28,069 nt of DNA from BOG-908 sp964242035 (GCA_964242035.1 CAXTCL010000022.1:1-28069); one strand, 5' to 3'. Positions 15,662-24,159 are shown, numbered from the stretch's first letter. The notes: generated from the sequence alone by a model not told the origin. Translations and numbers: made by a program.

Positions 15662-16834
15662 CTACCGCTCCACACACATCGCCACGCCCATCCCGCCACC
15701 GATGCACAGCGTCGCCAACCCCTTCTTCGCGTCGCGCTTGCCCATCTCGTGCAGCAGCGTCACCAGCACGCGCGCGCCCGAAGCGCCGATTGGGTGGCCC
15801 AGCGCGATCGCCCCGCCGTTCACGTTCACCTTTGCCGTGTCCCAGCCCAAATCCTTGTTCACCGCGCAGGCCTGCGCGGCAAAGGCCTCGTTCGCCTCGA
15901 TCAGGTCCAGGTCGCCCACCGACCATCCGGCCCGCTCCAGTGCGCGGCGGCTCGCAGGTATCGGCCCCGTCCCCATGATCGCCGGATCCACGCCGGCGGT
16001 GGCGAAACTCGCGATGCGCGCCAGCGGCGTCAGGCCGCGGCGCTGCGCCTCGGCGCCGCTCATCAGCACAAGTGCGGCCGCACCGTCGTTGATGCCGCTG
16101 GCGTTTCCGGCCGTCACCGTGCCTTCCTTGTTGAACGCTGGCCGCAACTTGCCCATCGCCGCCATGTCGCTGTCGTGCCGTATGTACTCGTCGGTATCGA
16201 CCACCACGTCGCCCTTGCGGCCCTTCACCGTCACCGCCGCGATCTCGTCGGCGAAGCGCCCGGACTTGCTGGCCGCCGACGCCTTATTCTGCGACGCCAC
16301 CGCGAACTGGTCCTGCATCTCCCGCGTGATCTGGTATTTCTGCGCCACGTTCTCCGCCGTGATTCCCATGTGATAGCCGTGGAACGCGTCCCACAGCCCG
16401 TCCTTCAGCATGGTGTCGGTCAGTTCCAGCGCGCCCATCTTGGTGCCCGAGCGCAGATACGCGGCATGCGCGGACTGGCTCATACTTTCCATCCCGCCGG
16501 CGGCCACCACCGCACTCTCGCCGGTGCGTATCTGCTGGGCCGCGAGAGCCACCGCGCGCAGCCCGCTGCCGCACACCTGGTTTATGCCGAACGCGGTCTT
16601 CTCGTCCGGCACGCCGGCGTGGCGTGCCGCCTGGCGCGCCGGGTTCTGCCCCTGGGCGGCCGCCAGCACGTGGCCCAGTATCACCTCGTCCACCTCGCCG
16701 GGCGCCACGCCGGCCCGCTCCATCGCAACGCGCAGAGCGGTGGCCCCAAGCTCGGTGGCGGCGACGGCGGCGAACGCCCCGTTGAAGCTGCCGACAGGCG
16801 TGCGCGCCGCCGATACGATGACGATGTCTTCCAT
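15662..16834 (-). CDS. Acetyl-CoA C-acetyltransferase (thiolase)
   Basis: The product is 390 aa and belongs to the thiolase family, which interconverts two acetyl-CoA with acetoacetyl-CoA or cleaves 3-ketoacyl-CoA. The nucleophile lies in INQVCGSGLRAV (Cys88). NEAFAAQ, GGAIALGHPIGASGAR with the catalytic His, and CIGGGMG with the second Cys are all present near the C terminus. Similarity in motif wording is closest to acetoacetyl-CoA thiolases of the PhaA/AtoB type. GGGAGAA precedes the ATG at 16834. The nearby FadB-like gene (19143-21209) supplies the preceding beta-oxidation steps, but the two are on opposite strands and not one operon. A role in polyhydroxybutyrate synthesis, beta-oxidation, or both cannot be separated here. 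Confidence 0.95.
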   Translation of the reverse strand: MEDIVIVSAARTPVGSFNGAFAAVAATELGATALRVAMERAGVAPGEVDEVILGHVLAAAQGQNPARQAARHAGVPDEKTAFGINQVCGSGLRAVALAAQQIRTGESAVVAAGGMESMSQSAHAAYLRSGTKMGALELTDTMLKDGLWDAFHGYHMGITAENVAQKYQITREMQDQFAVASQNKASAASKSGRFADEIAAVTVKGRKGDVVVDTDEYIRHDSDMAAMGKLRPAFNKEGTVTAGNASGINDGAAALVLMSGAEAQRRGLTPLARIASFATAGVDPAIMGTGPIPASRRALERAGWSVGDLDLIEANEAFAAQACAVNKDLGWDTAKVNVNGGAIALGHPIGASGARVLVTLLHEMGKRDAKKGLATLCIGGGMGVAMCVER

Positions 16835-16913
16835 GAGCGTTTCTCCCGGTTCGTGTTGACCGATACATAGGCACGCGACAGACACGAATCCAACAAACCG
16901 GAGGCGCGCGCGC

Positions 16914-18377
16914 ATGTACGAGGACCTGGACGCCACCGCCCTGGCCGAGCTTGTCGCCAAACGCCAGGTCACGCCGGCCGAGCTGCTGGAAGACGCCATC
17001 GCCAAGACCGACGCGTCCGCCGCCACGCTGAACGCCGTCCCGATACGCTTCGACGACGCCGCCCGCGCCCAGGCCAGCGCGCCGCTCACCGGCCCGTTCG
17101 CCGGCGTGCCGTTCCTGCTCAAGGACATCGGCCAGGAATACGCGGGCCAACTCTTCACCGCCGGCGCCGCGCCCTACCGCCACCGCCGCCCCGCCGTGCA
17201 CAGCGCCTACACGCGGCGCTGCCTGGAGGCGGGCCTGGTCATCTTCGGCCGCACCGCCACACCCGAGCTGGGGCTGAAGGCCGTCACCGAATCCAAGCTT
17301 TGGGGCCCCACGCGCAACCCGTGGGACACCACGCGCACTGCCGGCGGCAGCTCCGGCGGGTCGGCCGCCGCGGTGGCCGCCGGCCTGGTGGCCATGGCGG
17401 GGGCCAACGATGGCGGCGGCTCCATACGCATCCCAGCCAGCTTCTGCGGCCTGTTCGGCCTGAAGCCGGGCACCGGCCGCATCTCCTGGGGCCCGGGTGC
17501 CGGCCAGGTGTGGGAGGGTGCCTCGTCCAACGGCGTGCTGACCCGCAGCGTGCGCGACACCGCCCGCATGCTGGACGTGCTGTGCCACCCGGAGCCTGGC
17601 GATCCGTTCACGCCGGCGCCCCCGCCGCGCCCCTACGCCGCGGAGACCGAAATCCCCCCCGGCCGCCTGCGCATCGGCTTTTCCACCGCATCGCCTTTGG
17701 GCACCCCGGTCCACCAATCCTGCACCGACGCCGTGCACAACGCCGCCCGCCTGCTGGAATCCCTCGGCCACCAAATGGAGGAAGCCGCCCCGGAGGTCGA
17801 TGGCGCCGCTGTCGCCGCCTGCTACATCAAGCTCTATCTCGGCCAGGTGGCCGCCGAAGTGGCGGCAAGCGGAGCGCCGGACCGCGCCTTCGAGCCGGAA
17901 ACCGCGCTGCTGGCCACGCTCGGCCGCACATTCTCGGCCGGCGACTACGTCGGCGCCCATCTGCAATGGAACGGCTTCTCCCGCGCCCTGGCCCGCTTCC
18001 ACCAGACCTACGATCTGTGGCTGACCCCCACCGTCGCCGCCCCGCCCGCCCGCATCGGCGAGCTGGACACGCCGCCCGCCCAGCTACGCCTGGCCGCCGC
18101 CGTGCGCACGCTTCGCGCCGGCCGGCTGATGCTGAAAATAGGCCTGCTGGACCGAATGGTGCAGGAGAGCCTGGCCCGCACGCCGTTCACCCAGCTCTCC
18201 AACCTGACTTACACGCCCAGCATGTCCGTGCCGCTGCACATGGCGCCGGCGGAGACTGGCGGGAAGGCGTTGCCTGTTGGCGTGCAGTTCGTGGGGGCGG
18301 CCAATAGTGAGGGGATGCTGATCCGGTTGGCGGCGCAGTTGGAACAGGCAGCGCCCTGGGCTACGTCATTAAACTGA
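16914..18377 (+). CDS. Amidase signature family amidohydrolase
   Basis: The product is 487 aa and carries the amidase signature. FLLKDIG gives the catalytic Lys70. GGSSGGSAAAVAAG (144-157) has the cis-serine, and GGGSIRIPASFCGLFGLKP (167-185) has the nucleophile Ser170. So the full Ser-cisSer-Lys triad is present. The family hydrolyses a broad range of amides. GatA is an alternative, but the sequence lacks GatA-typical context (no gatB or gatC adjacent) and looks like a stand-alone amidase. GGAGG lies 9 nt before the ATG at 16914. The gene is divergent from the thiolase with 79 bases between starts, which must hold both promoters; TTGACC at 16856-16861 is a possible -35 box, but no good -10 follows. 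Confidence 0.9.
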   Translation: MYEDLDATALAELVAKRQVTPAELLEDAIAKTDASAATLNAVPIRFDDAARAQASAPLTGPFAGVPFLLKDIGQEYAGQLFTAGAAPYRHRRPAVHSAYTRRCLEAGLVIFGRTATPELGLKAVTESKLWGPTRNPWDTTRTAGGSSGGSAAAVAAGLVAMAGANDGGGSIRIPASFCGLFGLKPGTGRISWGPGAGQVWEGASSNGVLTRSVRDTARMLDVLCHPEPGDPFTPAPPPRPYAAETEIPPGRLRIGFSTASPLGTPVHQSCTDAVHNAARLLESLGHQMEEAAPEVDGAAVAACYIKLYLGQVAAEVAASGAPDRAFEPETALLATLGRTFSAGDYVGAHLQWNGFSRALARFHQTYDLWLTPTVAAPPARIGELDTPPAQLRLAAAVRTLRAGRLMLKIGLLDRMVQESLARTPFTQLSNLTYTPSMSVPLHMAPAETGGKALPVGVQFVGAANSEGMLIRLAAQLEQAAPWATSLN

Positions 18378-18545
18378 GAAGTGGTTGTGTTCGCCTCGTC
18401 ATACATTCCTTATTGGAAGTGACGGTTGCGATCCTCAATCACTCCTTTCTTCAAGAGAAGGCCAAACAGTCTCGTTGCTTCGGTCGAGTGCAAGGGCAAG
18501 TTCGCTGAAGGACAATGACCGTTCAATACGCGGAGACCTGCAGGA
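18378..18545. other. Element-free intergenic stretch before the Pal-like gene
   Basis: These 168 bases are visibly richer in A and T than the flanking genes and contain no copy of the intergenic repeat, unlike most gaps of this size here. No tRNA, clear terminator or convincing promoter could be identified. GGAG near 18531 is a plausible ribosome binding site for the next gene. Confidence 0.4.
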
Positions 18546-19007
18546 ATGGATAATTTCGTCAGGACAACATGTGTCACCGGCCTGGCGCTATCACTGCTGG
18601 GTTGTGCAAACCCACAGTCAAAGGGGGTGTATGCTCAACGTAAATTGCCAGCCCCGGGCGGGGATGGTTTTCTTAACGACATCGGAGACAAGGTATTTTT
18701 CGATTTCGACTCGGCATTGATCCGGCGGGACGCGCAGATTACGTTGGCAAAGCAGGCCGGCTGGCTCAACAAATATCCGACCTTCAAAATCCTCATAGCG
18801 GGTAACTGCGACGAGCGAGGCACGGAGGAATATGACTTGGCTCTCGGCTTTCGCCGGGCCAATGCCGACCGTGAGGTCCTGATCGCGAAGGGGGTGGCGG
18901 CCGGCCGCCTCTCCGTTATCAGTTACGGCAAGGAACGCCCTCTGGCGACCGGCGACGATGAGCAAGCCTGGGCCATGAACCGGAACGCCACCAGCTCCAT
19001 GCCATGA
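18546..19007 (+). CDS. Pal/OmpA-family peptidoglycan-associated lipoprotein, probable paralogue
   Basis: The product is 153 aa. The signal peptide ends in a lipobox LLGC with Cys20 as the lipidation site. Residues about 48-150 form an OmpA-C/Pal peptidoglycan-binding domain: VFFDFDS, then AGNCDERGTEEYDLALGFRR, then ISYGKERPLATGDDEQAWAMNRN. The usual GHCDERGT reads GNCDERGT. The Asp and the Arg that contact diaminopimelate in this fold are kept. No tolB, tolA or tolQR is adjacent, whereas canonical pal follows tolB, so this is more likely a second Pal-like protein. Codon third positions are much less GC-rich than in neighbouring genes, which suggests relaxed selection or acquisition from elsewhere. 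Confidence 0.8.
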   Translation: MDNFVRTTCVTGLALSLLGCANPQSKGVYAQRKLPAPGGDGFLNDIGDKVFFDFDSALIRRDAQITLAKQAGWLNKYPTFKILIAGNCDERGTEEYDLALGFRRANADREVLIAKGVAAGRLSVISYGKERPLATGDDEQAWAMNRNATSSMP

Positions 19008-19040
19008 CTACGCGCCAAGCTCACATCGGCACGTAGCAGG

Positions 19041-19088
19041 CGCCAGGAGCAAAAGTTTTTGCTTCTTTTGTTCAAAAAAGAAGGCCTT
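19041..19088. repeat. Half element, copy J (right arm only)
   Basis: Only the right arm is present: CAGGCGCCAGGAGCAAAAG followed by the T-run/A-run hairpin and AAGGCCTT. The CAGGCG start places it with subfamily II. No left arm or core is found upstream, where the Pal-like gene ends at 19007. This remnant points to a deletion. Confidence 0.82.
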
Positions 19089-19142
19089 GCCTTTCTACCG
19101 CCCTATGCAAAACACCACCCAACTCGACCGCAGGGAACCCCA

Positions 19143-21209
19143 ATGACCGCCATAAACGCCGTCACCGACCTCACCACGCAGGACGGCATCGCCGTGCTCA
19201 CCGTGAACTCCCCCCCGGTAAACGCGCTGTCGGCCGCCGTCCGCCAGGGCATCCTCGCCGGCATAGAGACGGCCGGCAAAGACCCGTCCGTCCACGCCAT
19301 AGTGCTCACCTGTGCCGGCCGCACCTTCATCGCCGGCGCGGACATCACGGAATTCGGCAAGCCCCCCGTCGAGCCGTCGCTGCACGCCGTCATACGCGCG
19401 ATAGAAGCCAGCCCTAAGCTGGTCGTCGCCGCCATACACGGCACCGCACTGGGCGGCGGGCTGGAGACGGCACTCGGCGCCCACTACCGCGTGGCGGTGC
19501 CCAGCGCGAAACTCGGCCTGCCCGAGGTGAAGCTCGGCCTGCTGCCCGGCGCGGGCGGCACGCAACGGCTGCCGCGCGTGGTGGGTGCCGCGCAGGCGCT
19601 GGACATGGTCACGTCAGGCACCCCGATCGGCGCCAAGCAGGCGGCCGAGCGCGGCCTGGTCGACGCCCTGGCGCCCGAGGACGGCCTGGTCGCCTTTGCG
19701 GTCGACTACGCCCGCAAGGCGGTGGCCGAGGGCAAGCCGCTCCGCAAAATACGCGACATGAGCGTGCAGGCCGAGCCAGGCTTGTTCGACACCTTTCGCA
19801 AAGCCAACGCGAAGAAGTTCCGCGGCTTCGAAGCGCCGGAGAAGAACATCCAGTGCATCGAGGCGGCAACCACCCTGCCCTTCGACGAAGGCGAGCAGAC
19901 CGAGCGCCGCCTGTTCATGGAGCTGATGACCGGCACGCAATCCGCCGCCCAGCGCCATCTCTTCTTTGCCGAACGCGAGGCGCAGAAGATCCCCGGCCTG
20001 CCGAAAGGCACCGTCGTCCGCGAGATAAAGAAAGTCGGCGTGATCGGCGCCGGCACCATGGGCGGCGGCATCTCGATGAACTTCCTCTCCGCCGGCTACG
20101 CCGTCACCATCGTGGAAGCTAACGACAAGGCGCTCGAGCGCGGCGTAGGCATCATGCGCAACAACTACGAGAACACCGCGAAAAAAGGCCGCCTGACGCA
20201 GGAGCAGGTCGAACGCAACATGGGCCTGCTGACCGCCAGCATGGCCTTCGAGGATCTCGCCGACTGCGACCTGGTGATAGAGGCCGTGTTCGAGAACATG
20301 CAGATCAAGCGTGAGATCTTCACGAAACTCGACCAGATCGTGAAACAGGGCGCGATACTCGCCAGCAACACCAGCTACCTCAACGTCGACGAGATCGCCG
20401 CCTGCACCAAGCGTCCGCAGGACGTCTGCGGCATGCATTTCTTCTCGCCGGCAAACGTCATGCGCCTGCTCGAAGTGGTGAAGGGCGAACACACCGCGCC
20501 GGACGTGCTGGAAACGGTGATGCAGCTGTCACGCAAGATCGGCAAGGTCGCCGTCGTCGCCGGCGTCTGCCACGGCTTCATCGGCAACCGCATGCTGGAG
20601 CCGCGCCAGCGCGAAGCCAACAAGCTGATCATGGAAGGGGCGATGCCCTGGGACGTGGACCGCGTCATCTATGATTTCGGCTTCCCCATGGGCCCGTTCC
20701 AGATGGCGGACCTCGCCGGGCTGGACATCGGCTGGTCCGCCGAGACCTCGAAGGGCGTCACGCTGCGTGACCAGCTCTGCGAGCGCGACCGCCGCGGCCA
20801 GAAGACCCGCTCCGGCTTCTACGACTACAACGAAAAGCGCGAGCACACGCCAAGCCCGATCGTCGAGGAACTCATCCTGCGCGCATCGGCCGAACGCCAG
20901 ATCACGCGCCGCAAGATCAACGACCAGGAGATCCTGGAACGTTGCATCTACACGATGATCAACGAAGGCGCCCGCATACTCGAGGAAGGCAAGGCCTACC
21001 GCGCATCCGACATCGACATGGTCTGGCTCACCGGCTACGGCTTCCCGGCATACCGCGGCGGGCCGATGTTCTACGCGGATACGGTGGGCACGAAGCACGT
21101 GGTGGAACGGCTTCGTGCGTATCAGGCAATGTCGGAGAAGGATTTCGCGCCTTCGGATTACCTGTTGAAGGTGGCTGAGGAAGGGCTGGGGTTCGGCGGC
21201 GGCAAGTAA
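19143..21209 (+). CDS. Enoyl-CoA hydratase / 3-hydroxyacyl-CoA dehydrogenase, bifunctional
   Basis: The product is 688 aa and carries two steps of fatty-acid beta-oxidation on one chain. Residues 1 to about 190 form an enoyl-CoA hydratase/isomerase domain with AGADI for the oxyanion hole, GGGLETAL and LPEVKLGLLPGAGG carrying the two catalytic glutamates. An NAD-binding domain starts near 298 with VGVIGAGTMGGG, followed by GMHFFSPANVM with the catalytic His and two C-terminal helical domains (GFIGNRMLEPRQREANKL and RCIYTMINEGARILEEG). The layout matches the FadJ/peroxisomal bifunctional type. AGGGA lies upstream of the ATG at 19143. The reading frame runs further upstream only through repeat J. 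The TAA is 6 nt from repeat K. Of 40 Ile codons, 11 are ATA. Confidence 0.95.
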   Translation: MTAINAVTDLTTQDGIAVLTVNSPPVNALSAAVRQGILAGIETAGKDPSVHAIVLTCAGRTFIAGADITEFGKPPVEPSLHAVIRAIEASPKLVVAAIHGTALGGGLETALGAHYRVAVPSAKLGLPEVKLGLLPGAGGTQRLPRVVGAAQALDMVTSGTPIGAKQAAERGLVDALAPEDGLVAFAVDYARKAVAEGKPLRKIRDMSVQAEPGLFDTFRKANAKKFRGFEAPEKNIQCIEAATTLPFDEGEQTERRLFMELMTGTQSAAQRHLFFAEREAQKIPGLPKGTVVREIKKVGVIGAGTMGGGISMNFLSAGYAVTIVEANDKALERGVGIMRNNYENTAKKGRLTQEQVERNMGLLTASMAFEDLADCDLVIEAVFENMQIKREIFTKLDQIVKQGAILASNTSYLNVDEIAACTKRPQDVCGMHFFSPANVMRLLEVVKGEHTAPDVLETVMQLSRKIGKVAVVAGVCHGFIGNRMLEPRQREANKLIMEGAMPWDVDRVIYDFGFPMGPFQMADLAGLDIGWSAETSKGVTLRDQLCERDRRGQKTRSGFYDYNEKREHTPSPIVEELILRASAERQITRRKINDQEILERCIYTMINEGARILEEGKAYRASDIDMVWLTGYGFPAYRGGPMFYADTVGTKHVVERLRAYQAMSEKDFAPSDYLLKVAEEGLGFGGGK

Positions 21210-21215
21210 GCAAGC

Positions 21216-21337
21216 AAGGCCTTCTTTTTCGAGAAAAAGAAGCAAAAAGCTTTTATCCGGCTGTCGCGGACCTATCGGCAGCGCGCGACAGCGAAGTCAA
21301 AAGTTTTTTCCTTCTTTTTTTCAAAAAAGAAGGCCTT
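21216..21337. repeat. Intergenic inverted-repeat element, copy K (subfamily III)
   Basis: The left arm has the CGAG-loop mini-hairpin and GCTTTT variant seen in copies B and C. The core is GGCTGTCGCG against CGCGACAGCG. The right arm ends in AAGGCCTT. It lies 6 nt after the TAA of the beta-oxidation gene and 38 nt before the GT2 start. Confidence 0.9.
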
Positions 21338-21375
21338 TCTTTCTTCCTCGCACAGACCGCGCTAGACTCGCCTCC

Positions 21376-22374
21376 ATGCCGCCCAAGCCACGCCCGAAGA
21401 ACCCCCTGATCAGCGTCATCGTGCCCGTCTACAACGAGGCGGACGCGATCGGCGCCTTCCTGGACCAGATAACGCCTGTTCTGGACGGCGCCGGCGTGCG
21501 GTTCGAGATCATCTTCGTCAATGACGGGTCCAAGGACGCCACCCTGCCGATGCTGCTCGGCCTGGCGCAGACCACGCCCGGCCTGCGCGTAGCCAATTTG
21601 TCGCGCAATTTCGGCAAGGAAGCCGCCATGACGGCCGGACTGGACCTGGCCGACGGCGACGCGGTGGTGCTGATCGACGTGGATCTGCAGGACCCGCCCG
21701 AACTGCTGCACCGCTTCATCGCCCTGTGGCGCGAAGGCTACGACGTGGTCTACGGCCTGCGCGAGAGCAGGCAGGCGGACGGGCGGCTGAAAGCGTTCAG
21801 CGCCGGACTGTTCTACTCCGTGTTCAATCGCATGTCGGCCACCCCCATACCGCACAACGTGGGCGATTTCCGGCTGATCGATCGCCGTGTGGTCGCGGCG
21901 ATGCGCCTGCTGCCCGAGCGCGGACGCTTTATGAAAGGGCTGTTCGCCTGGGTCGGGTTTCCGTCCGTGGCGGTGCCCTATGTGCGGCCCGCGCGGCTGC
22001 TCGGCACCAGCAAGTGGAATTACTGGCGCCTGTGGAATTTCGCGCTCGACGGCATCGTCAGTTTCTCCACCGCACCTCTGCGCATCTGGACGTATTGCGG
22101 CGCGCTGATCGCGCTCGGCGCGGTGGCTTACGCGGCCTTCATCGCCCTGCACACGCTGCTGCTCGGCGCGGACGTGCCCGGCTACGCCTCGCTCATCATA
22201 GTGCTGCTGTTCAGCACGGCGGCCAACCTGATCTCGCTCGGCATGATCGGCGAGTATGTCAGCAGGCTGTTCGTGGAGACGAAGCAGCGGCCTATCTACC
22301 TGCTGGAAGGTGTCTACCAGCAGGAACAGACCGCCTTGGGGCAGGTACACGAGATGATGGCGCATGGATCTTAA
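21376..22374 (+). CDS. Membrane-anchored family 2 glycosyltransferase (GtrB/DPM1-like)
   Basis: The product is 332 aa. The GT-A domain has ISVIVPVYNEAD near the N terminus, FVNDGSKD (48-54), and the metal-binding DVDLQDPPE (101-109). LSRNFGKEAAMTAGLD is typical of enzymes that move a sugar from a nucleotide donor to polyprenyl phosphate. Two C-terminal transmembrane segments lie at about 236-260 and 268-292, followed by a cytoplasmic tail with QRPIYLLEG. This layout matches GtrB, DPM1-like and ArnC-like proteins. The likely product is a lipid-linked monosaccharide used to decorate a surface polymer. The last 11 bases overlap the next gene, so the three genes form one unit. Confidence 0.92.
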   Translation: MPPKPRPKNPLISVIVPVYNEADAIGAFLDQITPVLDGAGVRFEIIFVNDGSKDATLPMLLGLAQTTPGLRVANLSRNFGKEAAMTAGLDLADGDAVVLIDVDLQDPPELLHRFIALWREGYDVVYGLRESRQADGRLKAFSAGLFYSVFNRMSATPIPHNVGDFRLIDRRVVAAMRLLPERGRFMKGLFAWVGFPSVAVPYVRPARLLGTSKWNYWRLWNFALDGIVSFSTAPLRIWTYCGALIALGAVAYAAFIALHTLLLGADVPGYASLIIVLLFSTAANLISLGMIGEYVSRLFVETKQRPIYLLEGVYQQEQTALGQVHEMMAHGS

Positions 22375-23077
22375 AGAGCAGGAGATCCTTGGCGAGACGG
22401 CGGGGTCGCACTGGTATTACCGGGCGAAATCGGCCGCCATGCTGCAGATGCTGGGTCATGCGCCGGTGCACAGCGTGCTCGACGTGGGCGCGGGCTCGGG
22501 GTTTTTCTCCCGCCGCATCCTCGACGAGACACAGGCCGGCGACGCGATCTGCGTCGATCCCAATTACCCCGACGAACACGAGGAGCGGCAAGGTGGCAAG
22601 ACGCTGCGCTTCGTGAAAGGCATCGACAAATTCGACGGTGACCTGGTGCTGATGATGGACGTGCTCGAACATGTCCCCGACGACACTGGTCTGCTCGTCG
22701 AATACGCCGCAAAGGTGCAGCCCGGCACACGGTTCTTGCTGACTGTGCCGGCGCATATGTGGATGTGGAGCGGACATGACGTGTTCCTCGAGCATTACCG
22801 CCGCTACACGATAGGCGAGGTGGACCGGCTGGTGGTGCGCGCCGGCCTCACGCTCCTGCAAAGCAGCTATTACTTCGGGCTGACCCTGCCGATCGCCGCA
22901 GGCGTGCGGCTTGGACGCAGGCTGAACCCATTCCACCGTGAGGCACCGGGATCGGAAATGCGGCCGCACGGCGCCGCGGTGAACGCAGCACTCTGGCACG
23001 TCTCACGCGCCGAACTGGGACTGCTCGGCCGCAACCGGGTGGCCGGCCTCTCCGTGTTCGCGCTGGCGCAGCGATGA
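22364..23077 (+). CDS. Class I SAM-dependent methyltransferase
   Basis: The product is 237 aa. Motif I reads VLDVGAGSGFFSRRI (about 39-53) and binds SAM. VLMMDVLEHVPDD is the conserved post-II block, and LLTVPAHMWMWSGHDVFLEHYRRYT is typical of a methyltransferase family found beside polyprenyl-phosphate glycosyltransferases. The C-terminal third has a hydrophobic stretch (YYFGLTLPIAAGVRLG) that may contact the membrane. It starts 11 bases inside the preceding GT2 gene and its TGA overlaps the next ATG (ATGA). Its acceptor is unknown; by context it may be a sugar, lipid-linked sugar or lipid. Confidence 0.85.
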   Translation: MDLKEQEILGETAGSHWYYRAKSAAMLQMLGHAPVHSVLDVGAGSGFFSRRILDETQAGDAICVDPNYPDEHEERQGGKTLRFVKGIDKFDGDLVLMMDVLEHVPDDTGLLVEYAAKVQPGTRFLLTVPAHMWMWSGHDVFLEHYRRYTIGEVDRLVVRAGLTLLQSSYYFGLTLPIAAGVRLGRRLNPFHREAPGSEMRPHGAAVNAALWHVSRAELGLLGRNRVAGLSVFALAQR

Positions 23078-24153
23078 GCGAGGCCGCCCGCTGGCTGGCA
23101 GCGGCCGGCTTCGATCCGGACGCCTATCTGCGTGACAACCCTGACCTCAGCCGCGCCGGCCTGGCCTCAAGCGACGCCCTGGGGCACTTCCTGCGCTTCG
23201 GCTATGCCGAAAACCGACGGGTGGTCCTGCTGCCTTTGCCGGCCGGGCTGGACGCGTATCATCCAGGTGTCGTCCCCGATCCGGCCCACCAGAGCCAGCT
23301 CTGCCAGGCCGTATACGCGAACCAGTGCAAGATGGCGGAGAGCGCCCCCTATCTGTGGTCCGGTGCGACCGAGGCGCTGGACTCCTTCTTTGCGCAAACA
23401 AATGCACAGCCTTTCTACGTCGTTGGCGACAGCCACTCCAACCTCTACCGGCGCTTTGCCACGCACGATGGCGCCTGGCTGGCGCCGGTGCCGCTGCTGT
23501 GCAGCGCCGGCTCGGCGATGGGCCTGGCGCGGCCCAACTCGCGCTCCGGCTACGGACAGAGGATCCTCGCCTGGGCCGAGACCAATGCGAAGCAACCCTC
23601 CGCCAGCCGCCTCGTCTTCCTGAAATTCGGCCAGGTGGACGTGGAGTTCGTGTGGAACTTCCAACGCATCCGCTCGGCAGACACCGTGTTCTCGCTTCAG
23701 CATTTCGACAAGTTCGCCCAGGAGACGGCGCGCAGCTACCTGGGTTTCGTGGCAAGCCTGGCAGAGCGGATCGGCGCCGCGCGCCTGCGTGTCTGCGCCA
23801 TCTTTCCGCCCGCCCTTGGCGATGCCGTGTGGGCCGAAGGCTACGTGAACGGCCATGTCGGCGCGCTGGAAGGCGATCGTAGCAAGGAAGCACTGGAGGC
23901 CGGCATACGCACGCTGCAAATACCCGACCTGCGCACGCGTACCATCCTGCACATGATCTTCAACAGCTACCTGCGCGCGGGCTGCCTGCAAGCGGGCGTG
24001 GCCTTTGTCGATGACTTCCACCCGTTCCTGGGCGCCGACGGCGTGCTGGACCCGGCCTTCGTTCCGCACAGCCGCGGGCGCGATCACCATCTGGATCATG
24101 GGGCGGTGCACGCGCCTTTGGTGCGGGTTATTCGGGAGGCCATGCGGCAGTAA
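23074..24153 (+). CDS. SGNH/GDSL-like protein with an N-terminal glycan-pathway repeat motif
   Basis: The product is 359 aa. Residues 13-48 (FDPDAYLRDNPDL, then ALGHFLRFGYAENR) match a short helical repeat common at the ends of bacterial glycosyltransferases and surface-glycan proteins. The main domain has VVGDSHSNLYRRF with GDSHS at 118-122 (block I Ser), KFGQVDVEF (184-192) in the block III position, and RDHHLDHGAVH (336-346) as the Asp/His block near the C terminus. These fit an SGNH hydrolase such as a glycan O-acetylesterase or acyltransferase. No signal peptide is seen, so the protein is likely cytoplasmic or acts at the inner face of the membrane. It is translationally coupled to the methyltransferase. 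The stop is 6 nt from repeat L. Confidence 0.72.
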   Translation: MSEAARWLAAAGFDPDAYLRDNPDLSRAGLASSDALGHFLRFGYAENRRVVLLPLPAGLDAYHPGVVPDPAHQSQLCQAVYANQCKMAESAPYLWSGATEALDSFFAQTNAQPFYVVGDSHSNLYRRFATHDGAWLAPVPLLCSAGSAMGLARPNSRSGYGQRILAWAETNAKQPSASRLVFLKFGQVDVEFVWNFQRIRSADTVFSLQHFDKFAQETARSYLGFVASLAERIGAARLRVCAIFPPALGDAVWAEGYVNGHVGALEGDRSKEALEAGIRTLQIPDLRTRTILHMIFNSYLRAGCLQAGVAFVDDFHPFLGADGVLDPAFVPHSRGRDHHLDHGAVHAPLVRVIREAMRQ

Positions 24154-24159
24154 GGAAGC

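Noticed and set aside
16856..16884. A sigma-70 type promoter for the amidase, TTGACC at 16856-16861
   Set aside because: The -35 match is good, but no acceptable -10 hexamer lies about 17 bases on, so it is not listed as a feature.
16284..18002. 572-codon minus-strand frame over the thiolase and amidase
   Set aside because: It is antisense to the amidase and out of frame with the thiolase; no domain is recognisable.
16914..18377. The amidase as GatA of the GatCAB amidotransferase
   Set aside because: The amidase triad is shared with GatA, but gatC and gatB are not adjacent and the gene looks like a stand-alone amidase.
18378..18545. A tRNA or small RNA in the A/T-richer gap before the Pal-like gene
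   Set aside because: No cloverleaf arms, T-loop consensus or strong hairpin could be traced.
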